From contig CAZIRO010000105.1 in NCBI GenBank assembly GCA_964541595.1, positions 1-10,228 of the forward strand: DNA of 10,228 bases, in the 5' to 3' direction. Under the pieces are notes generated by a model, which saw only the letters and a list, made by a program, of their open reading frames with translations, had not been told where the DNA came from and did not search any database. The position numbers were made by a program, and so were the translations under genes. This document shows positions 1 through 6,881 of the stretch, piece after piece (positions within the stretch are counted from its first letter, which is position 1; every line of letters starts with the position of its first letter). Source of the DNA: CAZIRO01 sp964541595 (lineage in GTDB: Bacteria; Acidobacteriota; HRBIN11).

Positions 1-1
1 G

Positions 2-85
2 AACAAGACGCGACAGGCGGTGATCACGAAAGAGATCCTGGAAATCGTCAGTGCGGCGGAAGCCCTGCGCAAGCAGCAGTTATAA
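2..85 (+). CDS. atpG: ATP synthase F1 gamma subunit, C-terminal end (partial)
   Basis: The first bases of the window read in frame as a tail containing NKTRQAVITKEILEIV and ending in a TAA stop at 83-85. The pattern N-x-x-R-Q-x-x-I-T-x-E-I-x-E-I-V-x-x-A-x-A-L is the conserved C-terminal helix of the F-type ATP synthase gamma subunit, which forms the coiled-coil rotor shaft inside the alpha3beta3 head. Only 27 codons are present; the start and most of the gene lie beyond the left edge. The last residues (RKQQL) extend slightly past the usual AL ending. The gene converges on the rhodanese gene, with repeat copy A and two hairpins between them. The call rests on a short but very characteristic motif. 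Confidence 0.85.
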   Translation, partial: NKTRQAVITKEILEIVSAAEALRKQQL

Positions 86-95
86 GGGATAGAGT

Positions 96-266
96 CAGCG
101 ATCGGGACAGGAAATGGGACAGGAGATGCTACCAGATCCACGGATGGTCCGGTCGACACCGGGGTCCGGTCTCAGGTCCCGGGTGTCGGGTGTCAGCGTA
201 TCCGGTACGACCGTATATCGCGTGGCCCATCGAGACATACCGTGTCCCATCGCCTGCCCCGATCCC
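96..266. repeat. Palindromic intergenic repeat element, copy A
   Basis: This GC-rich non-coding segment begins 10 bases after the atpG stop. Its left end contains GATCGGGACAGGAAATGGGA (from 100). Its right end (243-264) is the inverted counterpart, TGTCCCAT..CCTG..CCGATC, with only a few mismatches. The segment 161-264 aligns with the right half of copy C (10044-10151), and the left end aligns with copies B and C, but the central hairpin is degenerate here. A direct repeat GGATAGAGT lies at 87-95 and 267-275, exactly flanking the element, and looks like a target-site duplication. No transposase is present, so this would be a non-autonomous MITE-like element, or an extended REP-type element. 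Confidence 0.7.
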
Positions 267-305
267 GGATAGAGTGACGTGAAGGAACATGGCGTGACCC
301 GAGAG

Positions 306-356
306 AAAAGTGACAGGGTTGTTCTCCGGGATACATCGTCCCCTCATGTCACTTTT
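306..356. terminator. Probable bidirectional terminator between convergent genes
   Basis: AAAAGTGACA (306-315) pairs perfectly with TGTCACTTTT (347-356). An inner GGGA/TCCC stem (328-331 with 339-342) lies in the 31-base loop. Read on the + strand, the stem ends in a run of five T; read on the - strand it ends in TTTT followed by CTCTC. Both arms therefore have the A-tract/T-tract arrangement of a bidirectional intrinsic terminator. It lies between the end of atpG and the end of the convergent rhodanese gene and would serve both. The long loop makes it less than ideal. Confidence 0.55.
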
Positions 357-375
357 TCCCGATGCCTCCCTTCTC

Positions 376-408
376 AAGACGGTCCGCGCGGATTGCACGG
401 ACCGCCTT
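376..408. terminator. Hairpin just downstream of the rhodanese gene, probable terminator
   Basis: AAGACGGTCCG (376-386) pairs with CGGACCGCCTT (398-408) over 11 bases with one mismatch and an 11-base loop. It lies 11 bases past the rhodanese stop on the - strand. On the + strand it is followed by GCGGGTTTGTGTT, a weak T-rich tail; on the - strand there is no T-tract. It may act with the stronger 306-356 hairpin as a tandem termination region. Confidence 0.45.
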
Positions 409-419
409 GCGGGTTTGTG

Positions 420-1271
420 TTATCGTTCGATCGGGACGCCGACGAGGTTCCCCCATTCGGACCAGGATCCGTCGTAATTCAGCACCACCGGATACCCGAG
501 CAGGTACTTCAGTACAAACCACGTGACGGAAGACCGTTCACCGATACGGCAGTAAGTGATCACCGTTTTGTCCGGCGTGACACCCAGACCGCCGTAGATC
601 TGTTGCAGTTCTTCCGGAGATTTGAACGTGTCGTCTTCATCCCGTACGGCTTTGGACCAGGGAATATTCACTGCACCCGGAATGTGACCACCGCGCTGTG
701 CGGCTTCATTGGGGTATTCGGGTGGTGCGGTGATCTCGCCGGTGAATTCCGCGGGAGAACGAACGTCGACAAGTGCGACGTCCCCGCGCCCGAGGGCATT
801 GAACACTACGGGAAACGTTGCCCGCAACCCGAGATCGATCCCATGGGGTGCCGTATACTGCGTGGTCGGGACGGTTGGCACTTCTTCCGTCAACGGGCGT
901 TTTTCTTCGATCCACTTGCGGCGTCCGCCATTCATCAGCCGCACGTCCGGATGCCCGTACAGTTTGTACACCCAGAAGGCGAAAGCGGCGAACCAGTTGC
1001 GGTAATCGCCGTACAGTACCACCGTGGTGTCCCGGGTGATCCCGAGGCGGCTGTTGAGTTGTTCAAAACCGGGTTTGTCCACGATATCCCGTTTGACCGG
1101 GTGATTGATGTCGCGTTTCCAGTCCACGAGCACCGCGCCGGGGATGTGTCCGAGTTCATAGGCACTGCTCGGGTCGTAATCGACCTCCACGATGCGCACG
1201 TTCGGATCGTCGAGATGCGTCTGCACCCATTCCGTCGAAACGAGTACTTCGGGATGTGCATATCCGGCCAT
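420..1271 (-). CDS. Two-domain rhodanese (thiosulfate sulfurtransferase)
   Basis: This 283-residue cytoplasmic protein has no signal peptide and is the usual length for tandem-rhodanese thiosulfate or 3-mercaptopyruvate sulfurtransferases. The N-terminal rhodanese domain (about 9-128) has the GHIPGAVLVDW motif and VLYGDYRNWFA, where Asp89 replaces the catalytic Cys, as is normal for the inactive domain. The C-terminal domain (about 147-281) has ALVDVRSPAEF, a second GHIPGAVNIPW and the active-site loop CRIGERSS, with persulfide-carrying Cys241. CRIGERS is typical of thiosulfate sulfurtransferases rather than the CG[ST]GVT loop of mercaptopyruvate enzymes. It transfers sulfane sulfur from thiosulfate to cyanide or another thiol acceptor. 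The start at 1271 is chosen because a perfect AAGGAGG precedes it by 6 bases; the frame stays open upstream but lacks similarity there. It follows a TusA-like gene by 95 bp, suggesting sulfur relay between the two. Confidence 0.92.
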   Translation of the reverse strand: MAGYAHPEVLVSTEWVQTHLDDPNVRIVEVDYDPSSAYELGHIPGAVLVDWKRDINHPVKRDIVDKPGFEQLNSRLGITRDTTVVLYGDYRNWFAAFAFWVYKLYGHPDVRLMNGGRRKWIEEKRPLTEEVPTVPTTQYTAPHGIDLGLRATFPVVFNALGRGDVALVDVRSPAEFTGEITAPPEYPNEAAQRGGHIPGAVNIPWSKAVRDEDDTFKSPEELQQIYGGLGVTPDKTVITYCRIGERSSVTWFVLKYLLGYPVVLNYDGSWSEWGNLVGVPIER

Positions 1272-1277
1272 GGTCCA

Positions 1278-1284
1278 CCTCCTT
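1278..1284 (-). promoter_or_regulatory. Strong ribosome binding site fixing the rhodanese start
   Basis: On the - strand AAGGAGG lies 6 bases before the ATG at 1271. It decides the start against upstream in-frame starts such as the one at 1463, which would overlap the TusA-like gene. Confidence 0.85.
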
Positions 1285-1295
1285 CCTGCAGTGTT

Positions 1296-1354
1296 GTACA
1301 TGGCATATGGCGGGCAGCGTCTGTCGGACCATCGGCCCGCCATATGCCATATAC
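1296..1354. repeat. Long near-perfect hairpin between the TusA-like and rhodanese genes
   Basis: The left arm 1296-1315 and right arm 1335-1354 are inverted repeats, 19 of 20 bases matching, with 16 consecutive perfect pairs (ATGGCATATGGCGGGC against its complement) around a 19-base loop. It sits in the transcribed spacer, 12 bases after the TusA-like stop and 11 bases before the rhodanese Shine-Dalgarno sequence. It has no T-tract, so it is unlikely to be a simple intrinsic terminator. It could stabilise the upstream message, attenuate the rhodanese, or be a mobile REP-like palindrome. It shares no evident sequence with the three GATCGGGACAGG elements. Confidence 0.8.
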
Positions 1355-1366
1355 AGGACCGGTGAC

Positions 1367-1627
1367 CTATTCCTTTCGGATCCAGATGTGCACCACCGGG
1401 TCCCGGGATTCGATCCGCACGATCGCATGGCCGCAGCGTTCCGCCCAGCGGGTGATCGTCCACTGCTGTTCATATGTATACGCGATGACGTGAACCACCT
1501 GACCGGGCGACAGCGCGTCCAGCGCCTTGCGCACACGGTCTATCGATCCATCTGTACAGGTCTCTCCGCTGCCGAGCAGGTCGATCGTACGTGCGGCAGC
1601 GGGATTCGGAGACGGTTCCTGGACCAT
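1367..1627 (-). CDS. TusA-family sulfur carrier-like protein
   Basis: This 86-residue protein has the TusA/SirA (YeeD-like) layout: IDLLGSGETCTDGSI, then an amphipathic helix VRKALDALSPGQVVHV, then TITRWAERCGHAIVRIE and a final strand VVHIWIRK. TusA proteins relay persulfide sulfur through a Cys in a C-P-x-P motif at the start of the first helix. Here the Cys is kept (residue 24) but the motif reads C-T-D-G, so both prolines are absent. Persulfide chemistry remains possible, but classic TusA partner contacts may differ. The segment IAYTYEQQWT replaces the usual acidic D-P-x-x-x-x-D-I stretch. The start at 1627 is set by GGAGG 6 bases upstream; an earlier in-frame Met at 1705 adds residues unlike the family. 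Its position directly upstream of a rhodanese fits a sulfur-transfer pair, as in rhd-tusA clusters. Confidence 0.82.
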   Translation of the reverse strand: MVQEPSPNPAAARTIDLLGSGETCTDGSIDRVRKALDALSPGQVVHVIAYTYEQQWTITRWAERCGHAIVRIESRDPVVHIWIRKE

Positions 1628-1633
1628 GCAAGA

Positions 1634-1638
1634 CCTCC
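1634..1638 (-). promoter_or_regulatory. Ribosome binding site fixing the TusA-like start
   Basis: On the - strand GGAGG lies 6 bases before the ATG at 1627. It supports the 86-residue product over a longer one starting at 1705. Confidence 0.75.
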
Positions 1639-1729
1639 ACCGTGTTTTGCCGGTATTTTCGGTCATTGTGCACGTGTGTTCGGTCTCCATGAACGATTGA
1701 TGCACATGGATTCAACCGGTTGTATCATA

Positions 1730-1758
1730 CGTACAAGCCCATGGGTATGGATTGTACG
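1730..1758. promoter_or_regulatory. Operator-like inverted repeat upstream of the TusA-like gene
   Basis: CGTACAA (1730-1736) and TTGTACG (1752-1758) form a 7-bp inverted repeat with a 15-base spacer that itself contains the palindrome CCCATGGG. It lies about 100-130 bases upstream of the TusA-like start, within the divergent 1628-2273 intergenic region. The half-site size and spacing fit a dimeric regulator. No regulator gene is nearby and no convincing -35/-10 pair is seen here, so this is tentative. Confidence 0.25.
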
Positions 1759-1937
1759 GGTGGGTGATGGAGGGGACGGCACGGACGAGGGGGGTCATTG
1801 GGCGGGACATATCTGGGAACACATGCGCGGGTACCGAAGCAGATAAAGCCGCTGGACCACAGGCACCCCCCACATGGTGGGTGGATTTATGATTATAAAG
1901 TACGTCATTCCCACAAAAATGCAACCATGGGGATCCT

Positions 1938-2084
1938 GGGATCGGGACGGGAAATGGGACATGCGCATCACCGGATCCACCGGTGTGCCGGTGGCCACCG
2001 GTGTCAGGTCCCAAGGTGTCGGGTGGCAGGTGGCAGATGGCCGGTGGCCGGTGGTTTCCCGGTCCCACTGCCTGTTCCGGTTTC
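1938..2084. repeat. Palindromic intergenic repeat element, copy B
   Basis: The first 75 bases (1938-2012) match copy C (9984-10058) at 69 positions without gaps, including the left terminal repeat GGGATCGGGACGGGAAATGG. The core CCACCGG-TGTG-CCGGTGG (1977-1994) is a perfect 7-bp hairpin with a 4-base loop, overlapping the 14-base palindrome CCGGTGGCCACCGG. The right terminal repeat (2062-2084) is decayed, about 18 of 23 bases matching that of copy C, and the right half is shorter than in A and C. No clear flanking direct repeat is seen. It lies upstream of the DUF5916 gene, just before the promoter candidate. The remainder of the intergenic region (1759-1937) holds no gene I can support. Confidence 0.75.
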
Positions 2085-2095
2085 TGGAAACTCCA

Positions 2096-2125
2096 TTGTG
2101 ATGGCGATCGTTATGAAAGTACAAT
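2096..2125 (+). promoter_or_regulatory. Sigma70-like promoter candidate for the DUF5916 gene
   Basis: TTGTGA (2096-2101) and TACAAT (2120-2125) are separated by 18 bases; they match the -35 consensus at 4 of 6 and the -10 consensus at 5 of 6 positions. Transcription would begin near 2132, giving a 5' leader of about 140 bases. The site begins 12 bases after the end of repeat copy B. Confidence 0.35.
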
Positions 2126-2273
2126 AGACGGTGCGGGGTCCGATCCCGGTCTGTGTTCACCGGTAATGAACGGTATTTCGTCTCTTTGTGCTTGCTGCAG
2201 CGGTCACGTGCATGCGACAGGAAGACGCAGGCATTCCCCCTGAACCCCAACGTGATACCGTCGGGTCAATAGG

Positions 2274-4661
2274 ATGCGAACGCGCGGATGGATCGTAACG
2301 GTATGGTCGATCGGATGGATCATGGGACATGCGGTCGGATGGGCCAGACTACCGGCCGATTGTCCATTGCCGATGGAAGATCCACAGGTATACTGCGCAA
2401 GTGCCCGGCCGGACTCGGTCCGCGCCGTCCTCGACCGATTGCCCGCATCCGATGCGGACGTCGACACGCAGGTGATCGAAGTTCGGGCGACGATGCCGTT
2501 TGAGATTCCACTGACGCACGGCCGCATGCAACCCGACGGTCGCCTGGACGAACCGTTCTGGCGCGAGGCATGGACACGACCGTTGCTCTACGAAATCAGT
2601 CTGGCGGAGAATCGTCCGGCACCGGTGGAAACGCGGGTGTTCATGATCATGCTTGACGATGCACTGGCGATCGCATTCGTGGCGCTGGATCCGGAACCGC
2701 AACAGATCCGCGTGACCCTGACTGATCGCGATCGACTGCGGGATGATGACCGGGTGTGGGTGGTGCTGGACACTTTCGGGGACCAGCGGCATGCCTATGA
2801 GATTTTTGTGAACCCTTACGGGATTCAGGCGGATGCCCTGCGGTACGAGGGCAGTGCCCGGCAGCGCCGACGGGGTCCCCCGCAACAGACAGAAGATTTC
2901 AATTTCGATTTCCTGTGGGAAGCGGGTGCGCGGATCTATTCTGACGGGTATATCGTCGAAATCCGGATCCCTCTGCGGTACCTGCGGTTTGTGGCCACGC
3001 AGAAGGGAACGGCCATCTGGCGGATCGGTGCGTTTCGGGAATATCCCCGCGATTTCGCGTATCGCCTGAGTCTGGTACCGTGGGATTTCAATCGCAACTG
3101 TTTCATCTGTCAGCTGCCCGAGGCCCGCGTTCCCATTCCCGTTCGACCCCGCAGGTTGACGCAGTGGATTCCCTATGTCCGCGGGATGCATGAACGGCAG
3201 CGTGAAGAAGACACCGCCGCCACGTATACGGACCAGTTGTCCGATGCGGCTGCCGGCCTGGATATCAAGTTTCAACCGTCTCCGCAATGGGTGATGGATG
3301 CGACCCTGAACCCCGATTTCAGTCAGGTCGAAACCGACGTATTTCAGATCACGAGCAACCTCCGGTTCGCTCCGTTCTATCCGGAGAAACGTCCATTCTT
3401 TCTGGAACGCACCGATCTGCTCCAGACGCCGTTGCAGGTCGTGTACACCCGCCGTCTTGTGGATCCGCTATACGGTGTGCGTGTTACGGGCAAAACCGGA
3501 CCGCATACACTGGCCGTACTTCACCTGCTGGATCGCCAGACGTCGCTCATCTTTCCGGACGTGCTGACCTCGCGTTCGACCACACGCGAGATCCGGTCCT
3601 GGAACACGATCGTTCGGTACCGGTACGATGTCGGCCGGCAGTCCATGGTCGGCGTTCTGCTCACCGATCGCGAATGGGCAGACGGCTGGAACCGAACGGC
3701 CGGGATCGATTCGTTTCTCTTTCTGAGCCGCACGTGGACCCTGTCCGGGCAGGCGATCTGGACGCATACGCGCTATTCCGCGGATACGGCTGCGCGGTTC
3801 GATCAACCGACGGATCCGTTTCAGGGGTGGGGATACGCGCTCCAGTTCAACCATCCGGGACGGAACTGGGAGTTTCGTGCCGGGTGGCAGGAACTGACAG
3901 AGGGGTTCCGCGCGGACACGGGATTCATTCAGCAGGTGGGTGTCCGACAGATGCGGTTGATGAATGCGTTCATTTTCTGGCCGAATTCCGGCTGGTTGAA
4001 ACGGATCTCGTTGTTTACCTTTGCGAATGCGACATGGGACCGGCGTCAGGATCTGCAGACGGGTGCGGTATCGGTTGGTACGTTTATTCGGGGTGGGGGC
4101 CAGACCAGCATACTCCTGCGGGGTGAACTCGGGCGGGATCGGGTAGAGAACATCGACATTCCTACGGCCCGGCTGGTGAGTTTCGTGCGTTCGGCACCGA
4201 CCCGATGGTTTCAGGGCGAGTTGTTTGTGGAATACGGCACTGCACCGGATTATACGCTTGCGCTGCAGGCGCAGATGTTGAACGTCCGTGTCCGGCAGCA
4301 GTGGTTGCTATTCCGGCGGGTGGCCATTTCTCAACAGGTACGGTATCAGCGGCTCTGGGAATCCGGTCCCCTGCAGGATGCCGTCATCGCGTTTCTCCGG
4401 ATCGAATGGCAGTTCACGCGTCGACTCGGTGTGCGCCAGATCGTGCAGTGGCAGCGGTTTCGGTATTTTGATCCGCGGTACCGCGCGCATCAACGACCGG
4501 AACATGTGAACGCCTGGGAGGTGCAATCATTGCTGCGCTACCGGATCAATTACGCGACCGCGCTATACGCGGGATTTTACGGCCGCTGGTCGTCTGAACC
4601 GGAAGAACGGTCTCGCCGGTGGAACGCGTTCGTCAAGATATCGTATCTGCTCAACTGGTAA
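2274..4661 (+). CDS. Secreted DUF5916 protein: CBM9-like domain plus outer-membrane beta barrel
   Basis: This 795-residue exported protein starts with a signal peptide (Arg3/Arg5, hydrophobic 7-23, likely cleavage after VGWA24). A CBM9-like domain spans about 78-285: DGRLDEPFW (88-96), then WVVLDTFGDQRHAYEIFVNPYG (162-183), FDFLWEAGAR and the strand GYIVEIRIPLRYLRF (225-239). The DUF5916 hallmarks follow: LNPDFSQVETD (345-355), YPEKRPFFLE (369-378) and YTRRLVDPLYGVRVTGK (391-407). From about 330 to the end the sequence alternates polar and aromatic residues, as in transmembrane strands, and it ends in a terminal Trp, as outer-membrane barrels often end in an aromatic residue. The substrate is unknown; CBM9 domains bind sugars, and the family is often near transport or degradation genes. 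An unassigned stretch (25-75) with Cys30 and Cys41 precedes the CBM9-like region, and Cys276/Cys279 form CFIC; disulfides are possible. It is monocistronic here, facing the convergent glycosyltransferase gene. RBS is weak. Confidence 0.88.
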   Translation: MRTRGWIVTVWSIGWIMGHAVGWARLPADCPLPMEDPQVYCASARPDSVRAVLDRLPASDADVDTQVIEVRATMPFEIPLTHGRMQPDGRLDEPFWREAWTRPLLYEISLAENRPAPVETRVFMIMLDDALAIAFVALDPEPQQIRVTLTDRDRLRDDDRVWVVLDTFGDQRHAYEIFVNPYGIQADALRYEGSARQRRRGPPQQTEDFNFDFLWEAGARIYSDGYIVEIRIPLRYLRFVATQKGTAIWRIGAFREYPRDFAYRLSLVPWDFNRNCFICQLPEARVPIPVRPRRLTQWIPYVRGMHERQREEDTAATYTDQLSDAAAGLDIKFQPSPQWVMDATLNPDFSQVETDVFQITSNLRFAPFYPEKRPFFLERTDLLQTPLQVVYTRRLVDPLYGVRVTGKTGPHTLAVLHLLDRQTSLIFPDVLTSRSTTREIRSWNTIVRYRYDVGRQSMVGVLLTDREWADGWNRTAGIDSFLFLSRTWTLSGQAIWTHTRYSADTAARFDQPTDPFQGWGYALQFNHPGRNWEFRAGWQELTEGFRADTGFIQQVGVRQMRLMNAFIFWPNSGWLKRISLFTFANATWDRRQDLQTGAVSVGTFIRGGGQTSILLRGELGRDRVENIDIPTARLVSFVRSAPTRWFQGELFVEYGTAPDYTLALQAQMLNVRVRQQWLLFRRVAISQQVRYQRLWESGPLQDAVIAFLRIEWQFTRRLGVRQIVQWQRFRYFDPRYRAHQRPEHVNAWEVQSLLRYRINYATALYAGFYGRWSSEPEERSRRWNAFVKISYLLNW

Positions 4662-4717
4662 TCATGCATTTCCTGAATGTGCCAGAGAACGGTTCACCTG
4701 GTACCATTGTGAAGTAG

Positions 4718-4738
4718 GGGCACACCGTTGCCGTGCCC
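4718..4738. terminator. Weak hairpin between convergent genes
   Basis: GGGCAC (4718-4723) pairs with GTGCCC (4733-4738) around a 9-base loop in the 90-base gap between the DUF5916 stop and the convergent glycosyltransferase fusion stop. There is no T-tract on either side, so a terminator role is only suggested by position. Confidence 0.22.
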
Positions 4739-4751
4739 GAATCGCACCTCG

Positions 4752-5313
4752 TCAATTTTCGCCCTCAGCGCTTCCCGTCAATTCGCCCCCGGCTCCCCTT
4801 GCATCGTGCATTACCGCCCGATGCAGGCGGGCGAGTATGACGGGTCGGTAATCGTGTACGTGAAGTTTCAGGACATGTGGCGTAATGCGGACCCCGGAGT
4901 TCGGTGTCAAACGGGATCGCAGCCGCCATCGAAGCAGCAGACACCCCCAGCGGTTCCATAGCGTGGCCCCGCATGCGGTGCCCAGCCATTCGATCACCCG
5001 TCGGAAAGGTGCACGGCAGTCCGGGGTATCCGGAGGAACGGGATGTGCGTTCGGGAATCGGGCATGCGCCCACGGATTGGCGTACCAGAACCGGAGATAG
5101 GTCGGGTATCCGCATAGTGGACGCAGATGTACGATCTGGTGGCCGGTGTAGAAGTCGCGTTCCGGCAGGGCCATCGCCGTTTCATCGACGAGATAATTCG
5201 CACAGATCGTTCGGTGGGTGCGGGTACATCGGGCGAGCAGGCGGATCATCCAGAACACCAGTGCGGTACGATGGGGACGCGTGATGATAAACAGATCGAT
5301 GTCCCGCATGTCC
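4752..5313 (-). CDS. Nucleotidyltransferase-fold domain, C-terminal part of the GT4 fusion gene
   Basis: This is the 3' portion of the gene at 5324-6823, separated from it only by the ten Ns. It opens in frame with DMRDIDLFIITRP, the D-x-D metal-binding strand of a DNA polymerase beta-like nucleotidyltransferase. It continues with CANYLVDET, FYTGHQIVHLRPL and FWYANPWAHARFPNA, blocks I recognise from a family of nucleotidyltransferase-domain proteins in FCB-type genomes (NYxxDE; the N-x-W-x(4)-PN tail). It encodes 186 residues and ends at TGA 4752-4754. With ten Ns the frame does not continue from the upstream part; with eleven it does, and the joined product is 690 residues. Substrate and reaction are unknown; members of this fold transfer NMP groups to proteins, sugars or RNA. 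Its fusion to a glycosyltransferase suggests sugar or surface-polymer chemistry. Confidence 0.75.
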
Positions 5314-5323
5314 NNNNNNNNNN
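5314..5323. other. Assembly gap (10 Ns), probably one base short
   Basis: Ten undetermined bases lie between the GGAM and DMRDID parts of one nucleotidyltransferase motif. Ten bases shift the frame; eleven (or 8, 14 and so on) restore it. Eleven gives GG-x9-D-x-D, within the known spacing of this superfamily. Confidence 0.9.
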
Positions 5324-6823
5324 CATGGCGCCTCCAGACAGGGCGACCATGCGAACATACGGCAAACGGCAGATCCAGCGGATGATGCGAGCGTGTTGCT
5401 GGTACAATATATGGTATCGGTGTTCCCGCTGATCCCGGCGGTGCATCCAGTGTGCCAGTTCCTCGCCAGATGCGCACAATCCGTAAAATCCGTCGAGATA
5501 CACCACCCCCGCAGGTGGCGAGTGATGAAGAACGGCGCGTAATGCGTCCGGAGATATCAGCACGTCCGGAATGGCCCGATGGAGTTCATCCAGTGTGATC
5601 GGGTATTTGAACAGTGCAAAGTATTTCAGAGTCAGACGGATCGACCGGTACATCGATGCAGTTCCGGGCGGCAGTCGCTCGACTGCACGCCACCGAACGG
5701 ATCGTCCCGCACCGATTTCCGTGCAGATCGCACGATAGATCTCGAGCAGCCGCTGTGCACTGCGTTCCCATGTGAACTGTGCGAGGTGACCGAGCGCCTG
5801 CTCGACCTGTACGCGAAAGGGTCGGGGATCGTCCGCGACATGAGCGAGCGCCTCCGCCCACGCATCGATATCATCGGGGTCGATGAAAACGGGACCCGGT
5901 CCACCGATTTCCTCATGCACGGGCGTGCGGGATGCGAGTACGGGCGTTCCGGTGGCGAGGGATTCCAGGATCGGCAGTCCGAACCCTTCATACCGGGAGG
6001 GGTACAGTACGGCTGTGGCGCCGTTAAAAATGTGCACCAGATCCTGGCGGGGTATATACCCGAGTACACGAACCCTGTCTTCAAGGTGCAACCCTCGGAT
6101 GAGATCGAACGTGTGTCGCGCGTGCAGTCCCCAGGGACCCACAAGCACGAGTGTCATATGTGGCGCCGCATGACGGATTCTCGCGAAAGCCCGTACCGCG
6201 GTATCGATGTTCTTCCGGGGATTAAGTTCGCTGACGATGAGGAAATACGGTGTGTCCAGGCGATACCGTTCGAGTGTGGGTCGATACACCCGGCTGGGTA
6301 ACGTCCGGAACAATGGATCGATACCGTTATATACGGTCACCACGCGTTCGGGAGGCAGATCGAAGTAGGACCCGATTTCATGGGCCATCCATCGGCTGAC
6401 GGCGATGATCCGAACCGCCCGCCGGACGGTGGTCGGGATCCACGTGGTGAATACCCAGCGGCGGTGAATCGGATGCGCATGGGCATGGCGGAAGATCGAA
6501 AGATCATGGATGTGGACCACATAGGGATACCGAAAACGGAGCGGCGCGAGGAAATTTGTAAAGTGTACGAGATCGACGGGATGGTGCTGCATCCATGCGG
6601 GAACTTCAAACTGCAGCCATCCGAGACGTGTGGACAACGATCGCGGTCGGTAACCGTTGATGGCGATCGCGTGCGGCCATGCGTCCGGCATGAACTCCGG
6701 CGCGATGGGAACCAGTGCGATCTCCGGTCGCCGGTATAACGCACGCCACAGGTGATAGGCCACCAGCCCGACACCCGTCATGCGGCCGCGTACAGTGCTG
6801 ATGTCGAAGGCAATCCGTATCAT
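5324..6823 (-). CDS. Family-4 glycosyltransferase fused to nucleotidyltransferase domain (5' part)
   Basis: The first ~366 residues form a complete GT-B glycosyltransferase of family GT4. It starts MIRIAFDIS with the glycine loop RMTGVG (15-19), and has VHIHDLSIF (104-112), VYNGID (164-169), SELNPRKN (198-205), the donor-phosphate region with Arg203/Lys204, and the E-x7-E motif in YEGFGLPILE (Glu279, Glu287). Such enzymes move a sugar from an NDP-sugar to a cell-surface glycan or lipid acceptor. Without any stop, a 25-residue linker leads to a second domain (from 391, MYRSIRLTLKYFALFKYP) with an N-terminal winged-helix-like segment, GFYGL (445-449) and VRMVALSGGAM (490-500), where the GG begins the nucleotidyltransferase signature before the assembly gap. 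The start at 6823 fits the family's N terminus; an upstream in-frame GTG at 6859 adds 12 residues and has no better ribosome site. An internal ATG at 5653 could also yield the second domain alone. It lies 58 bp after the SAM hydroxide adenosyltransferase gene. Confidence 0.85.
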
Positions 6824-6881
6824 GGACCCGAAATCCGTCTCCGGTGTGACCGGGCACACCGCGAGAGGTTATTCGGATCCA

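Noticed and set aside
279..1493. Open frame of 404 codons on the + strand
   Set aside because: It is antisense to the rhodanese gene, whose motifs, active site and ribosome site are clear on the other strand; its own product matches no family I recognise.
1864..1882. Short CCCAC-ATG-GTGGG hairpin in the intergenic region
   Set aside because: Only five pairs and a three-base loop without a T-tract; expected by chance in sequence of this composition.
1712..2250. Open frames on the - strand across repeat copy B
   Set aside because: Their Arg/Pro/Gly/His-rich products recur in the same phases in copies A and C, so they are by-products of the repeat's lack of stops, not genes.
2349..3287. Open frame of 312 codons on the - strand
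   Set aside because: It is antisense to the CBM9-like region of the DUF5916 gene and has no recognisable motif.
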